From Hyperoodon ampullatus (Eukaryota; Chordata; Mammalia; Artiodactyla; Ziphiidae): a DNA stretch of 64,000 bases. Below the pieces are notes generated by a model. That model was not told the DNA's origin and did not search any database. It worked only from the letters and a program-made list of their open reading frames with translations. Where the stretch lies: the NCBI GenBank assembly GCA_949752795.1, contig OX457064.1:38312368-38376367 (forward strand). Direction: 5' to 3'. Shown one piece after another: positions 11,497 through 23,114 of the stretch. The position numbers were made by a program, and so were the translations under genes. The stretch's first letter is position 1; every line of letters starts with the position of its first letter.

Positions 11497-11945
11497 TTTT
11501 ATAAAAATTTATTTATTTTTGGCTGTGTTTGGGTCTTTGTTGCTGTGCACGGGCTTTCTCTAGTTGCGGCGAGTGGGGGCTACTCTTTGTTGAGGTGCAC
11601 GGGCTTCTCATTGCGGTGGCTTCTCTTGTTGTGGAGCATGGGCTCCAGGTGCGTGGGCTTCAGTAGTTGTGGCGCATGGGCCCTAGAGTGCACGTGGGCT
11701 TCAGTTGTTGTGACATGTGGGTTCAGTAGTTGCAGCACACAGGCTCTAGGGCGTACAGGCTTCACCAGTTGTGGTATGTGGGCTCAGTAGTTGAGGCTCG
11801 CGGGGTCTAGAGCGCAGGCTCAGTAGTTGTGGTGCACGGGCTTAGTTGCTCCGCGGCATGTGGGATCTTCCCGGACCAGGGATCGAACCTGTGTTCCCTG
11901 CATTGGCCAGCGGGTTCTTAACCACTGTGCCACCAGGGAAGTCCC
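11497..11945 (-). mobile_element. Long-form CHR-family SINE with internal 61-bp tandem array, antisense
   Basis: About 450 bp, twice the length of its relatives here. On the plus strand the T/A-rich tail is followed by the body and a 'ccggaccagggatcgaacct' B-box region ending in 'gccaccagggaagtccc'. The middle holds repeated 'cagtagttgtgg'-like blocks starting near 11660, 11700, 11722, 11761, 11783 and 11820; spacings alternate about 40 and 22, a two-part unit of about 61 bp. Flanks 'ccaatttcattctttt' and 'ccaaattaattgtttt' look like a decayed duplication. Confidence 0.9.
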
Positions 11946-12584
11946 CAAATTAATTGTTTTGTATGTGGATAACAGTTGTCTCAGCACCATTTGTTGAAAA
12001 CACTTGTCTTCCCTCATTGAATTATCTTGGCACCCTTGTCAAAATCAATTGGCCCTAAGTGTATAAGTTTATTTTCAAATTCTCAATTCTCTTCCATTAC
12101 TTGATGTTTATCCTTATGTCAATAACAGTCTTGATGACTGTAGTTCTGTAGTACATTTTAAAATCAAGAAGTGAGACTTCCAACTTTGTTTTTCTTTTTC
12201 AAGATTGCTTTGGCTCTTCTCGATCCCTTGCATGTCTATATGGATTTTAGGAATAGCTTGTCAATTCCTGCAAAAAGTGCAGCTAAAATTTTTATAGGAA
12301 TTGTGTTGAATTTGTAGACCAATTTGTGAAGTGTTACCATCTTAAGAAGTTTGGAAGATCTTAACAATGTCTTCCAGTCCATGAACTTGGGATAGTTTTC
12401 TATTTAGTAAGGTCTTCAATTTCCAATGATATTTTCTAGTTTTCAGTGAACAAGCCTAGCAATTCTTTTTTTAAATTTATCCCTAAATTGTTAAATTTTA
12501 TTGTGTTTGATTCTATTATAAATGGAGTAGTTTTCTTAATTTAAGGTTTGGATTGTTCATTGCTGGTGAACACATTCTATTTTG

Positions 12585-14050
12585 ACCAGATATGACCTTT
12601 ACATTTGATAGAAATAGCCCTCAGAAATTCACTCTCAAATATGGCTTAACAGAAAACATGATTGTTGTGACATGAAGAATTTAGAGGGAACCTTAAAGCC
12701 ACATAGGTAATTTTTGGTAGCTGTTCAAAATTTGAACTCATACTTCTGAAATTGAATTTACTCTCTTTAGAGGAGGTCCAGCATATGTATTCATCCTTGT
12801 AGTAAGTTGTCAGTGACATAATCGTGGCTGGTGCACATTAAGAGAGGCACACAAAAGCTTTCATTTCTAAAAGCATTTGGAAACTGTCTTATTCTTTAGA
12901 CTTCAGTCACTGTAACTCTGAAGTTTGATTAGTAACTTTCCTTTTGTTCACATAGTCAGAATGTTATAAGGTTTAAATTGTCCTATAAAATGTACCTGTG
13001 TAAAACGTTTTTTAGGTCTCCCCTGAGGATAGGTTCATGTCTCAGGGATACTGTACGAAGCACTTATGTGTATCTCATGAATTTTTACAGTCTCCAAAAG
13101 TGCCCATAAAGTGCATTAGATCACCAAAAAGGGTTTCAGTAACCCAACTTATCCTGTCATTAACCAAATGATACTCTTTCAATTCTCTTCATTTCCAGGG
13201 TTGAAGCAAGAGAATGTGTAGCTATTTATTAAGCCAGGATCACTCTGTCAATTTCTGAGACAACAAAAGGTAACTTTTGCTAAGATTTTTCCCTAAGACA
13301 TGGCCACGGACAAAACCAAAGTCTTCAGTTTTACCTAGGTGGGCACAGTTGCCCAGCCTGCCCTTAACGTCCCACTCAAAGGCTACAACTGTTACGCAGC
13401 ACTGCCCTCTTGTGGACAAACTCAAAAAATGACTGGCTTGAAAAAGTACCCTCAGGGCCACTGCCGCTGTCTGTTTGTAACAAAACTGTATAGTCTAACA
13501 GGTACCTAAATTTTGTGAACCACCTGTTTTTACCACAGATTGCCGTCACAGGTTCACAAAGCCCCCGATATTAAGTTTTTATCTTAAAAGAACAAGAACA
13601 TTTCCGGTGTTCTCATAATCACGACCTGCCTCCCCATCCCCCCAGCAATTTAATGTTTCTTAGATTTCTAAAACCTCAAGGTGTTTCGCCAATTGAGTGT
13701 AGTTAAACAATACCAGGTGTGGTGTTCCTCAGTAAGGAATGCTTCATGACAGCAGGAAATGGACTAGAGGCATGAAAGCAGGAAAATCGATGTAGATTTC
13801 AGTTTATTGTCAGAGTCGCTCCCACTCCTTTCTGTGGGAGAGAAACCAGAGGACCAGAGAAACTCGGGAATTATCAACGCACACGATTTGGAGTCCTTTT
13901 CTCTGTGTCTTGGTTCAGCCCTGTTATTGCTACAGGACAAGACAGGATGTAATTCCTTAAAGGCAGCAGCCACTTATGTAGCATTTCCATCAAACTGATA
14001 GACTGGTATTGTGATGAACATTTGAACATGGAGAGTTTCTCACCCATCAA
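12585..14050. other. No gene; non-repetitive by eye
   Basis: One of the larger stretches without a repeat I can name. It contains a good CTCF-like motif at 13402-13415. Short opposite-strand frames (13764-13998) have no recognisable product. Confidence 0.5.
13402..13415 (-). promoter_or_regulatory. CTCF-like binding motif
   Basis: On the minus strand the sequence is CCACAAGAGGGCAG, matching the common CTCF core CCASYAGRKGGCRS except where it has A at the Y position. It is outside the SINEs. Occupancy cannot be inferred from a single motif. Confidence 0.4.
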
Positions 14051-14068
14051 AGTTGACTCTCATTTTTA

Positions 14069-14287
14069 TTTATTTATTTGTTTGTTTGTTTGTTTGTGGT
14101 ACGCGGGCCTCTCACTGTTGTGGCCTCTCCCGTTGCGGAGCACAGGCTCTGGACGCGCAGGTTCAGCGGCCATGGCTCACGGGCCCAGCCGCTCCGCGAC
14201 ATGTGGGATCTTCCCGGACTGGGGTACGAGCCCATGTCCCCTGCATCGGCAGGTGGACTCTCAACCACTGCGCCACCAGGGAAGCCC
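14069..14287 (-). mobile_element. CHR-type SINE, antisense
   Basis: The tail on the plus strand is a (TTTA)(TTTG) mixture rather than pure T, followed by 'gtggtacgcgggcctctcac' and the standard body and head. A perfect 14-bp duplication 'gactctcattttta' flanks it (14055-14068 and 14288-14301). Confidence 0.96.
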
Positions 14288-14540
14288 GACTCTCATTTTT
14301 AATCTCTATTCCCTGAGCCTTATCCTTCTTCCCCCTGAAAGCGTTGATTTTTAAAAGAATGAAGATGTAAGAAGGCAAGAAAGGTTAAGCAAGGAAACAG
14401 TGAGAGGACATTCTGCAGTGGTTTGCGCCTTACTCAAGAGGAAAGGGGGTATTGAAACTATGGAATGGAGAGGAGTGCTTCTCCCTCTTGCTTTCCTGTT
14501 CTGTCTCTTGCCATCCCCTACACCGTACCCTGTCTGTTTT

Positions 14541-14740
14541 GGGGGTTTTTTTTAAAGAATTTTTTTTGATGTGGACAATTTTTAAAGTCTTTACTGAATT
14601 TGTGACACTATTGCTTCTGTTTTATGGTTTGTTTTTTTAGCCACGGGACATGTGGGATCTTAGCTCCCGACCAGGGGCTGACTCCGTACCCCCTGCATTG
14701 GAAGGTGAAGTTTTAACCACTGGACCACCAGGGGAGGCCC
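14541..14740 (-). mobile_element. Older tRNA-derived SINE, antisense
   Basis: The head region reads 'gtgggatcttagctcccgac', 'aaccactggaccaccagggg' on the plus strand; the body between tail and head is shorter and more diverged than in the young copies. A perfect 15-bp duplication 'taccctgtctgtttt' flanks it (14526-14540 and 14741-14755), surprisingly well kept for a diverged element. Confidence 0.9.
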
Positions 14741-15009
14741 TACCCTGTCTGTTTTTAAGTTGCTGACTGAAGTGTGCTTTAAAAATTACCAATTGACATA
14801 ATTATATTGTCTTTCCCCCAGACTGACCATATTTGTTTGCTTTACCCCATTTTCCCACTCTATCTCCCAATGACCTAAGTCTGGTCAAAAGGCACACCTC
14901 ACAAGCCCTGGTTGAAAAGTGTGTATGACTGAATCGGAAACTGGAGGTTGGTTCAATGATGTATTATGAAGAGTTAAGGTGTTAATGCCCAGTTCTCTCC
15001 TGAGCTTCC

Positions 15010-15165
15010 TTTTACTTATTTATTCACTCAATGCCATGTATTAAGAATCATTTCTAGGGCTGCTTCTCAGGGTCATGTGGGTTGCCCACTGTACAGCCTT
15101 ACTTGGCAACCCCGTATAAAACACTATCCTTGCTCTCACAGAGCTTGCAATCTAGCGGGAGCAGA
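15010..15165 (-). mobile_element. L2 3'-end fragment, antisense
   Basis: 'tatttattcactcaatgcca' near the start and 'cttgctctcacagagcttgc' with 'aatctagcgggag' near the end follow the antisense L2 3' terminus. Confidence 0.45.
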
Positions 15166-15204
15166 TTATATCTGATGGCCCATTTGGATGTCTCAGTCAC
15201 CTGC

Positions 15205-16365
15205 AGTGTGACGCAAGTCTACACTCATCAGTCTCACCCAGAAATCCAAGCTGTGGACTTGTGAGTCATCCCAGGCATCTCTGTTCTCCCCCCATCCTTC
15301 AGCTACTCCATCCTGTTGCCTGTCTCTGTGAGCCCCACCACTGTGCATAGACGTGTGCAGTGTGTGTACTGTGCAAGGGTGCCTGGGCAACGGGGTGAAT
15401 GTGGCTGAAAGCCACGACCCAGCCCTGCACCTGGCACAAGTCTGCCTCGGGTGGGAGGAAGGGCAATCTTTCTTTTCACAAAGGGGCTCTTTTTCAAGCT
15501 GTGTGCCTACAGGGTTGTGTTGCTCAAAGAAGATCTTTTCCTCTAATTCCTCTGTCCACAGAGGGTGACTTGGTGACTTTTTCTGATTGGTACAAAGGTT
15601 TCTTGGAGAGTCGTGGCCAAGTTTCCACTAGGTTAGTTCAATTACATCCTACCAATCCATCTTCACATGCAGCTGGTCAGGATGATTCTTATAAAACTCA
15701 AAACTCGCCATGGTGTGCCCTGCCTAAAATCCTTTTGCATCCCATTGTTTTCAGAAAAAATTTCTTTGAAAGCCTGTAAGATAATTCCTAATATGGTGCC
15801 ATCTCCATTATCTTCAGAGCTCCATTTTTATACCCTGCTGTTGAGTTCTATGGATCTCTTCTCAGTCCCTCAATGCTCCATGTTATCTTTGCCTCTGTCT
15901 CTGTTATGGACTGATGTTTGTTTCCCCCCTTCCCCAAATTCATATTTTGAAGCCCTACCCACCCCCAATGTGATGGTATTAGGAGGTGGGACCTTTGGGA
16001 GGTAATTAGATTTAGATGAGGTCATGAGGGTTGAACCCATATGATGGACCTGTACCTTCATCCTGGACTTACTATCCTCCAGAACTGTGAGAAAAAAATG
16101 TTTATTGTTTAAGTTACCCAGACTGTGGGTGATATATTTGTTATAGTAGCTCAAGCAGACTAAAACAGTTCCTTTCAGATGCTTTTCCCTGCACTGGGGA
16201 GAGTCGTATGCCTTTTTCACTTAACTCACTTCTCATCTTTCAAGATCTTGTCCACATGTGACATTGCCCCTAGCATTAATGATCCTTGTAATGTAGCTGA
16301 CTTCCTGGGTCCTCCTTGGAACATCATGGGAGCTCAAGAAATATGTATTAAATAAATACACTGAA
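15205..16365 (+). mobile_element. L2 fragment, sense, split by an LTR
   Basis: Sense L2 from ORF2 to near the 3' end: 'gtgagtcatcccaggcatct', 'aggatgattcttataaaact', 'ccttttgcatcccattgttt', 'cttctcatctttcaagatct'. The element continues after an MST-type LTR inserted at 15902-16167. Frames are not maintained; some parts (15330-15620) are weakly matched. Confidence 0.6.
15902..16167 (+). mobile_element. MST/MLT1-type MaLR LTR, internally deleted
   Basis: Starts 'tgttatggactgatgtttgt' and ends 'gcagactaaaaca', i.e. TG...CA. Includes 'gtgatggtattaggaggtgg', 'gacctttgggaggtaattag' and 'ccagaactgtgagaaaaaaa'. The middle (TATA region to the 'ccatgtgaggacac' block) is missing, so the LTR is about two-thirds of the usual length. 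Solo; no internal region. Confidence 0.85.
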
Positions 16366-16369
16366 TCTG

Positions 16370-18055
16370 TGTTTAAAATGTAAGAAAAAATCTCCTCCTA
16401 CTTCTTTGGAGTTCCTTCTAGAAAGAGATGGTCATGTCAAGGATGGTTGTTCCAGTGGAAAATCTTGTGGTACAAATAACCAATCAAATGAAAGACACTT
16501 GGTGGGTATGTGTTGGCGGATGGAGAATCCCCAGTAGAAAGGCCAAGCTTAGGCTTAGATCACCAGTAGGTAGGGACATACAAACAAATAGAAAAAAACT
16601 GGGGGGAAATGGGTGTTTTAGAGAAGGGATTGCATTATCTTGTTAACATTCTGAACTTTGTTGAAAGTCCTTTTACTTACTTCGGGGTTTAGATCTTTAA
16701 AAAAAATATGCTATTACATATGGTAGGTGGTGGCGAGCATCATCTCTCAGGCTCAGGACTTCTGAAGATCTTCATCCAGCCCTGGGAGGGTGTTGGATAA
16801 AAATCTTGGTCAGAGTTTAACTTTCTGGTTTCCAGTAAATCTTCTGTCAGTTTCTGAGCTCATATGGCAGGGCAGAATTTTATGATTCTGGAATGAAACT
16901 TGAAGGGGTGGGAGCTTGAAAGGACAGGCAGTGCATATTCTTATATTGAGGCAGAACATTTGCTTCAAACACTAGGCTTTGCTGGAGACAAAGACCCAGT
17001 GGAAAGGAAGCGAAGGGCCTTCCCAGCTGGTCACCTCTGTTCAGCTCCTCTGCTGCACCCACACTCTTCCCACACACCCCTTGGGCAACAGGCTACCCTT
17101 CCTCACTTACAGTCTTCATTCCAGAGAGCTCTAGAGACACATTCTAACCCGACTTTACCTTTGTAAAGAATTTAATGGGTAACCCTACTGTAAGATTTAT
17201 TAAGTCCCAGGAATCTCTAAGGATGGCCTTCATCAAAAAGATTTCTGTATCTTGGGGGGTGGGGAAGGCCTGAATTAAGACAAGTAGTGAGAGGTGAGAT
17301 CAGAAAAAAATAACAGGGAGAGTTAACAGACTCAATCATGACATAAATCGAAGATGGGATTCTTTAACTTAGAGAACAGAGGAAGAATTTAACCATGCGG
17401 ACAGAAAGAAAATGTGGACCGACAGCTTGTTAAACTAAATTTTCTGCTGTTTATGAGCTCGAATATCTTCATCTTCCCTTTAATTGATAGAGATTTCTCT
17501 CTGGTGAGATCATTTCAGTGACTAAGAAAGCCTTCCTCCACTGGCCTTATCCAGGATGAGGGCCCCGCCCCGGGACACGCATCATTGTTTGCAATGCTTT
17601 GCTTTGAGTGATGCAAGACCCAGGCGGCAACCTGCAACAGTGCTGGCCTCCCCAAACGCTTCAGGCCTTGTTCTATACAATATTTCTTTTTAGGCTAAGG
17701 GGTGGCAGGCTGCCCACATCGCTTTATTCCCAGGACCAAATGAAACCTTCCTTAAGTGTTACTACATGTTAATAAACATAGTCAGTGAAATCCACTTAAA
17801 AAGAATGACCTGTTTATGAAAGAAACCTTTTGAAAGACAGCATATTTTTCCCGGTGGGCCAAAGCTTAGGCAGAAAAACAAAGAGCTCTTTCAAAGGCTT
17901 AAAGCATGATGGAGGATGGATTCTGACTTTCTAAATACAAAAATAATGATACTTTTAGCTCCAACCTGCCTTGCTCCAGGGAGCTGTAAATCTTTACAGG
18001 GACAGGTTGAGCCTTTCCAACTTTCTTCCTCACATGCTATTGGAACTTGTTAAGT
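16370..18055. other. No gene; includes a small GC-rich, non-repetitive stretch
   Basis: Between 17540 and 17660 lies 'gggccccgccccgggacacg' followed by a segment with 'ttgtttgcaatgctttgctt'. This is a plausible regulatory patch by composition only. The rest shows nothing I can name. Confidence 0.45.
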
Positions 18056-18154
18056 GGGAGTGATGTTAGCCTGAATTTATACACCAAGAAACTGAGGCAA
18101 CAGAGCTTGAAGTGATGTGTTCAGTGCCACCAAGTAGGTTGCAGGTCATGTCAA
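18056..18154 (-). repeat. MIR fragment, antisense
   Basis: 'caagaaactgaggcaacaga' and following sequence with 'gttgcaggtcatgtc' resemble the antisense core of MIR. A young L1 tail was inserted at its right edge. Confidence 0.45.
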
Positions 18155-18168
18155 GAATAGAATGAGCA

Positions 18169-18386
18169 TCGACACATACACACTACTATATATAAAATAG
18201 ATAACTAATAAGGACCTATTGTATAGCACAGGGAACTCTACTCAATACTCTGTAATGACCTATATGGGAAAAGAAACTAAAAAAGAGTGGATATATGTAT
18301 ATGTATAACTGATTCACTTTGCTGAACAGCAGAAACTAACACAACATTGTAAATCAACTATACTCCAATAAAAATTAATTAAAAAC
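18169..18386 (+). mobile_element. 5'-truncated young L1 3' end, sense
   Basis: 218 bp of L1 3' UTR: 'actatatataaaatagataa', 'gtatagcacagggaactcta', 'cagcagaaactaacacaaca', 'tatactccaataaaaattaa'. A perfect 14-bp duplication 'gaatagaatgagca' (18155-18168 and 18387-18400) flanks it. The subfamily is that of cetartiodactyl L1. Confidence 0.95.
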
Positions 18387-18409
18387 GAATAGAATGAGCA
18401 GAGACAATG

Positions 18410-19370
18410 TATCTGTGACACATGAGCATCTACTGACATCACGACGAGCTGCCTTCTATTTCTCTCAGTATCTTCTTCTGTTCCCTTCCCTCTTTGTCTT
18501 CCATGTTATGTTTCATTGATTCTTAACTCTTGCCAATGCGCTGGGCCCAGCAAGAGTGATGGGTCTTCCATCAGGAAGCCTGTGTTGGTCCAAGAGGTGA
18601 AAGACCTACAGCTTGTATTAACAAGCTTGTACAGCTCATCGTTATTCTTATGAACAATAAAATAGTATCAACAAAACTGATCTGAAAGACAACAACATTC
18701 TCTAATCCTTAATACTTTGTATTTCTAGAAATACTACCTTAACGTATAAAATTTTTACATTTAAAAAATATCTAGTGTTTGATTGACATTTTTGTAAAGA
18801 AATTGTGCCTAAATAGTTTTTAATTTCCCCCGTGATGAGTCTCCTACCTATCAAATGTACATTTATTTACTCATTTTTAATGTTTTTATTTGACAGTTAT
18901 TTATTTCAAACTTATTTTGGCGCATTGCTGGGCTTTGTAATGAATGTTGTAGAGCAGATCAAAAATACATCTTGCTTTGGTTTTTCTTAAAAAACGCATT
19001 TAAGGAATGGGAGTTGGTGTCTAGTTAGTTAATTTTCCGCAATTTGAGAATTGCAGGTTAGCTTAATGGACACAAGTGTCATTTTGAAAGAACATCATTG
19101 ATGTATTGTCTAATGCTATTTTGAAGTATATTAATATCCTTTCTCTTGTGAATGCCTCCATAGGAAATCTTCCTCAGTTCAATCACTTGCCTTGGGAAAA
19201 CAAAGTTTCTAGAGATGCTTAAGAATAAGAAAGGAAGATTGCTCAGCTGTGACATGATAATAAGACCAAAAGAAACTTAAGAGACAATATAATATAAAAG
19301 CTAAAGCTTTCTATTTGAGTGTATTTTAAAAAGATTTTGTAAACAAATAAAAAGCAAATCGAAAGTGTTT
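18410..19370. other. No gene or clear repeat
   Basis: AT-rich toward the right. No frame above 60 codons of interest and no element I can identify. Confidence 0.5.
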
Positions 19371-19374
19371 TAGT

Positions 19375-19925
19375 ATTTACACAAAAACTTGTATGCGAAC
19401 ATTCATAGCAGCATTATTTTTCCTAGGGAAAAGGTAGAAACACCCTACATGTATAGTAATGGATGAATGGATAAACAAATGTGGTATATCCATACAGTGG
19501 AATTTTATTTAGCCATAAAAGAAAATGAAGTACTGATACATGTTACAGCATGGGTGAACCTTGAAAATATTATGCTGAGTGAAAGAAGGCAGGCCTAAAA
19601 GACCACATATTGTATGATTCTATTTATATGAAATGTCCAGAACAGGTAAATCAATAGAGACCGAAAGTAAATTCTTGGTTGACAGGGAATGGCAGAAGTG
19701 ACTGCTAATGGGTAAGGGATTTCTTTCGGGGTGGTGAAAAGATTCTAGAATTAGACAGTGGAGATGGTTCTACAACCTTGTGAGTACACTGAAAAAGTCA
19801 CTGAATTGTACACTTTAAAAGGGTAGACTTTATGGCATATGAATTATATTTGAATAATAATAATAATAGCAGCAATAATAAAAACAGCAAAACCAAACAG
19901 CAAAAACAACAAGCATGAAAACAGA
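19375..19925 (+). mobile_element. L1 3' end, sense
   Basis: Follows ORF2 end and 3' UTR in order: 'acattcatagcagcattatt', 'gatgaatggataaacaaatg', 'ggaattttatttagccataa', 'gattctatttatatgaaatg', 'actgaattgtacactttaaa', then an A-rich tail with AAT and CAAAAA units (19850-19920). No intact ORF. Confidence 0.85.
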
Positions 19926-21454
19926 AAGATGAGAGGTTAGGTGAGGGGGCTTGATGGCCTCCTGTGCTGGGGGGGACCCTTGCCCAACCCGTGGAGAAGG
20001 GGATCCGCTTTGAGTGATGGCTCAGCTCTGCACGAGGGAGCGTTGTAGAATCCAAGTGGACTTCAGTGGAGGGTTTGTTCTTACGAGAGAGCACCTGGGG
20101 CTGCTCAGCGACACCTGCCTGCAAATCTCACCTGTATCTTCCAAAAGGGACCATCCCTATTTATTCTTCAAGACTTTGCTCAGTTCGTCTAACAACCATT
20201 TACCTCCTTTGAAAGATCAGGACACTTGAAAGTGACCACCTCTGAACTACAAACACATGAGATGAACTAAATGAAATGCGTGGGACTGTAGACCCCAGAG
20301 AAGATAGAAGTAGTGTGGAAAGGAAAGTGCCAGCTGTGAGAGGGACTTAATATAATCTGCTTGATAGCCTCTCCTACCTGGAGGCTTTAGAGTGATGACA
20401 CCTCTCCCTAGGTTGTGAGTGTCTAGTTGACATCTGCTGATTGACTGCATCTCTTGATGCAGGGTTGCTTCTGAAGTCAATGTACTGGGTGCTATGAGCC
20501 ACACTGTCTGCTAAGGAGACTCAGCTTTTCTTCTTCTTGCCAACTGTTGTTGTTCTTCCAAGACCATCACTCCTTTGACCTTGGCCTTCACTCTCAGTAC
20601 CTTTGTAGCATAATGGTGCAGTGGAAAGAGATGAGATCAGAAATCAGAAACATTGATTGTAAAGCGACCCCTTATTATCTGTGAGACAGAGCTTGGAGCC
20701 TCCCAACCACAGTGTTGAATGAGTTACAAGTGGTTTTTCAAATTAGTGATCTCTCCCACCCTTGGGGTCACTCAGGGCCCTGGTGGTTGAAGCCCCGAGG
20801 AAGAGCAGCTTTGACTGTCAGCAGGCTTGTCCAGGCCACGTCGGGGGCAGACCTAGCAGAGGCTACAGTGTTCCAGGTGCACAGTATCTCAGGAGGTGAG
20901 CATTGTCAGCTATGTCATCATTCATGGTTCCTTTGTCACACTCTGTGTACCGCCAATAGGACTTCTTCAGCAGCCGGGGACAGGCAGGACCATGCCCATC
21001 ATGGACAAGTGGCTCATGGTCTCTGGCAGAAGGGTGGTTCATGTTCCAGATGCCCAAATATGTACAGAACTCAGCCCAAGGTGTGGGTGGTCAGGAGGAT
21101 GTGGGGCTAGAATGGACGTTCTGAGTAGGACTCCTGAGGGCACTGGTCCACCTGCCCTTTTCTAATTACTCTCTCCATATCTATGATACTTCTGTCCCAT
21201 TTTGGATGATGGGTCATTTTAATAGGATTCAAGCTCACTGACTCTTCGAACAATGCCTGCACCTTTGCAGATTAGAGCTTTATCTTTATCTGGAAATACT
21301 TGATGTAAAAAACTTGTTTTGTCTTGAAAGTCAACTTGCATTATTTTGGAGAATTTGTTATTGCTGTGTCAATGAGAGAAAGGAAGAACTGTACCAAAGT
21401 GATCAATTTCTGTGTGTCCCCTGATGTGGAGAAGGATGAGAGGAAAGAGGAAGT

Positions 21455-21515
21455 TCTAGACTTTCTAAGCCTCAGTTTTCTCATTTGCAAAATAAATGTA
21501 ATAGCTCGTAACTAG
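21455..21515 (+). repeat. MIR core fragment, sense
   Basis: 'aagcctcagttttctcattt' and 'gcaaaataaatgtaatagct' match the most conserved MIR segment. Confidence 0.55.
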
Positions 21516-22204
21516 TTTAGGCTAAAGCTCAAGCATGACTTTCTTCTTGCCAAGCCTTAAATTAATTAGCAAGTTCTTTATATAAGACATGAATAAAAGG
21601 TTCAGAATTCTAAGAGATAGACATCAGGTAGAAGGTTTTTTCTTTTAAACAAAGTCTTTAATACTCGAAAACATTAGTTAACATCAGACATTGCCCATAC
21701 TGTTTCCTCAGCCTTCTGTTGGTGAAGTTTTCTCCACTTTGGTTCACATGTTGGAATAATGAATATCTTCCCTCCACCCTCCAGTCTTGGGAGACAGACA
21801 TGGAGAGAGTCATCCACGGTGCAGCTCCAGGTATGTGGCTGGTTCACTTCTTCTTCCCAGGGTAAGGTGGCTGCCTCCTTCCTTTGTGCTTAAGTTGATG
21901 TACCACGATGGTATCCTCTTAGAAATGCTTTCCTTTCTCATGTGGGTCTCTGAGACATGAGCCTGGAAAAACTTTTATGACACAAGGCGAAGCAAAGACT
22001 GCAGTAATTGCATACTTTCCACTACTCCCTTTTTTGTTTTATATAAATTATCTCTTGTAAACGGAATGGCCCAAGCCTTGGAGTATTATGCATTCTGGTG
22101 ATGTCAAGTGCATCGTTTTCCCTCTCAAAGAGGAGGATTGTCACATGGCAGATATATATGCCTGCAAGGACATATACATATAAGAATTTTATGACAGACA
22201 ATTT

Positions 22205-22280
22205 TACAGGTAAGAAAGTTATAGGGTTATTGTGAGGATCAAATATAATTGTACGTGTGGGAGCAGTTTGTACAATCAAG
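22205..22280 (+). repeat. MIR fragment, sense (weak)
   Basis: 'ggttattgtgaggatcaaat' matches the MIR segment after the core ('gttgttgtgaggattaaatg'). Confidence 0.4.
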
Positions 22281-22413
22281 CCCTGTGTATGTATGCTTTA
22301 TCATTGTTCTTTTGGACAGAAGGTGACTGCCAAAATATTTCTTCTTCCCTTAAGACATTAAATTGGTCTGGGATAAAAATACCTGGGGGTGTGACTAGAG
22401 GTCAGGTAGTAAA

Positions 22414-22447
22414 GGGGGATGGGCCAGAGTAGGGGGTGGGGCGTGGG
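22414..22447 (+). repeat. G-rich tract, possible G-quadruplex
   Basis: G runs of 5, 3, 5, 4 and 3 lie at 22414, 22421, 22432, 22438 and 22445, separated by 2, 8, 1 and 3 bases. One loop is slightly longer than the usual limit of seven. Confidence 0.5.
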
Positions 22448-23114
22448 AGAGACATGCACTTCCCCCTGTGCATTGTAACTGAACCCAGAGGAGAGAGGTG
22501 GTTTTAGACCACAACAAGGAACATGTTTTTCTACCTAAAAATGGTTCCGTTTTTTGAGGACTACTTAAGCAGGATGGCTGCTTTAATGAGAAGTAATGTT
22601 ATCACAGTGCAGTGTCAGTGGCTTTAGATCACCCATCTCAGACTTGTCTGAGTGCACAGCATGAGGAAAACCTGATAGATTCAGCCCCGAATACCTACCA
22701 TACCAGTGGTTCTTCATGCCAAAAATAATTCTAGAAATGACTTTCGAAACCACATTCCCTATACTATTCTTTCTAGCCCACGGTGCTTTCATCAACTATA
22801 GAAACTTAGAGTAGTCTCAGGACGGATGGGGTTGGGAGCTGGGGAAAATGAGTTTCAGAGAAGCCAGATGAGAGTTTTCGAAAAGGAAGTATTCCAGGTT
22901 AAAGTCTTGGAATCATATACTGACAGAGATCACCTTAAAACACACCAATACATCTTATCGCATAAAGGATTTATTCTAACTTACACATACTTCTTCAAAG
23001 GAGAGAATTCTTTTTATGTGTGGCCACTGTTCCAAATTAGCCAGGAGATAAATCTGTAATCATTATTTCATAAAGATAAAACTGACAACGATAGTCCTAG
23101 CAACTGAATGAAGA

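Larger units (their letters stand above)
10065..12580 (-). mobile_element. L1 (L1M type), antisense, carrying two SINEs
   Basis: The plus strand reads as antisense L1 from the 3' UTR inwards: 'attatacaaccatcaccact', 'gtactattccattgtatgga', 'cattttggctactataaata', 'cttatcagatatatgatttg', 'caccatttgttgaaaacact', and 'tttgtagaccaatttgtgaa'. Removing the SINEs at 11146-11360 and 11497-11945 restores a continuous order. ORF2 frames are dead, and the 5' part of the element is missing. Confidence 0.85.
19926..23110. other. No gene; a few weak MIR pieces
   Basis: The frame at 20712-21110 (132 codons) overlaps an 89-codon frame in another register; neither resembles a known protein and no splice-flanked exon is evident. 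MIR-like pieces are at 20600-20710 (uncertain), 21455-21515 and 22205-22280. A G-rich tract is at 22414-22447. Confidence 0.45.

Noticed and set aside
20712..21165. Overlapping 132- and 89-codon frames as a possible gene or processed pseudogene
   Set aside because: No recognisable domain in either frame, no A tail or duplication, and frames conflict.
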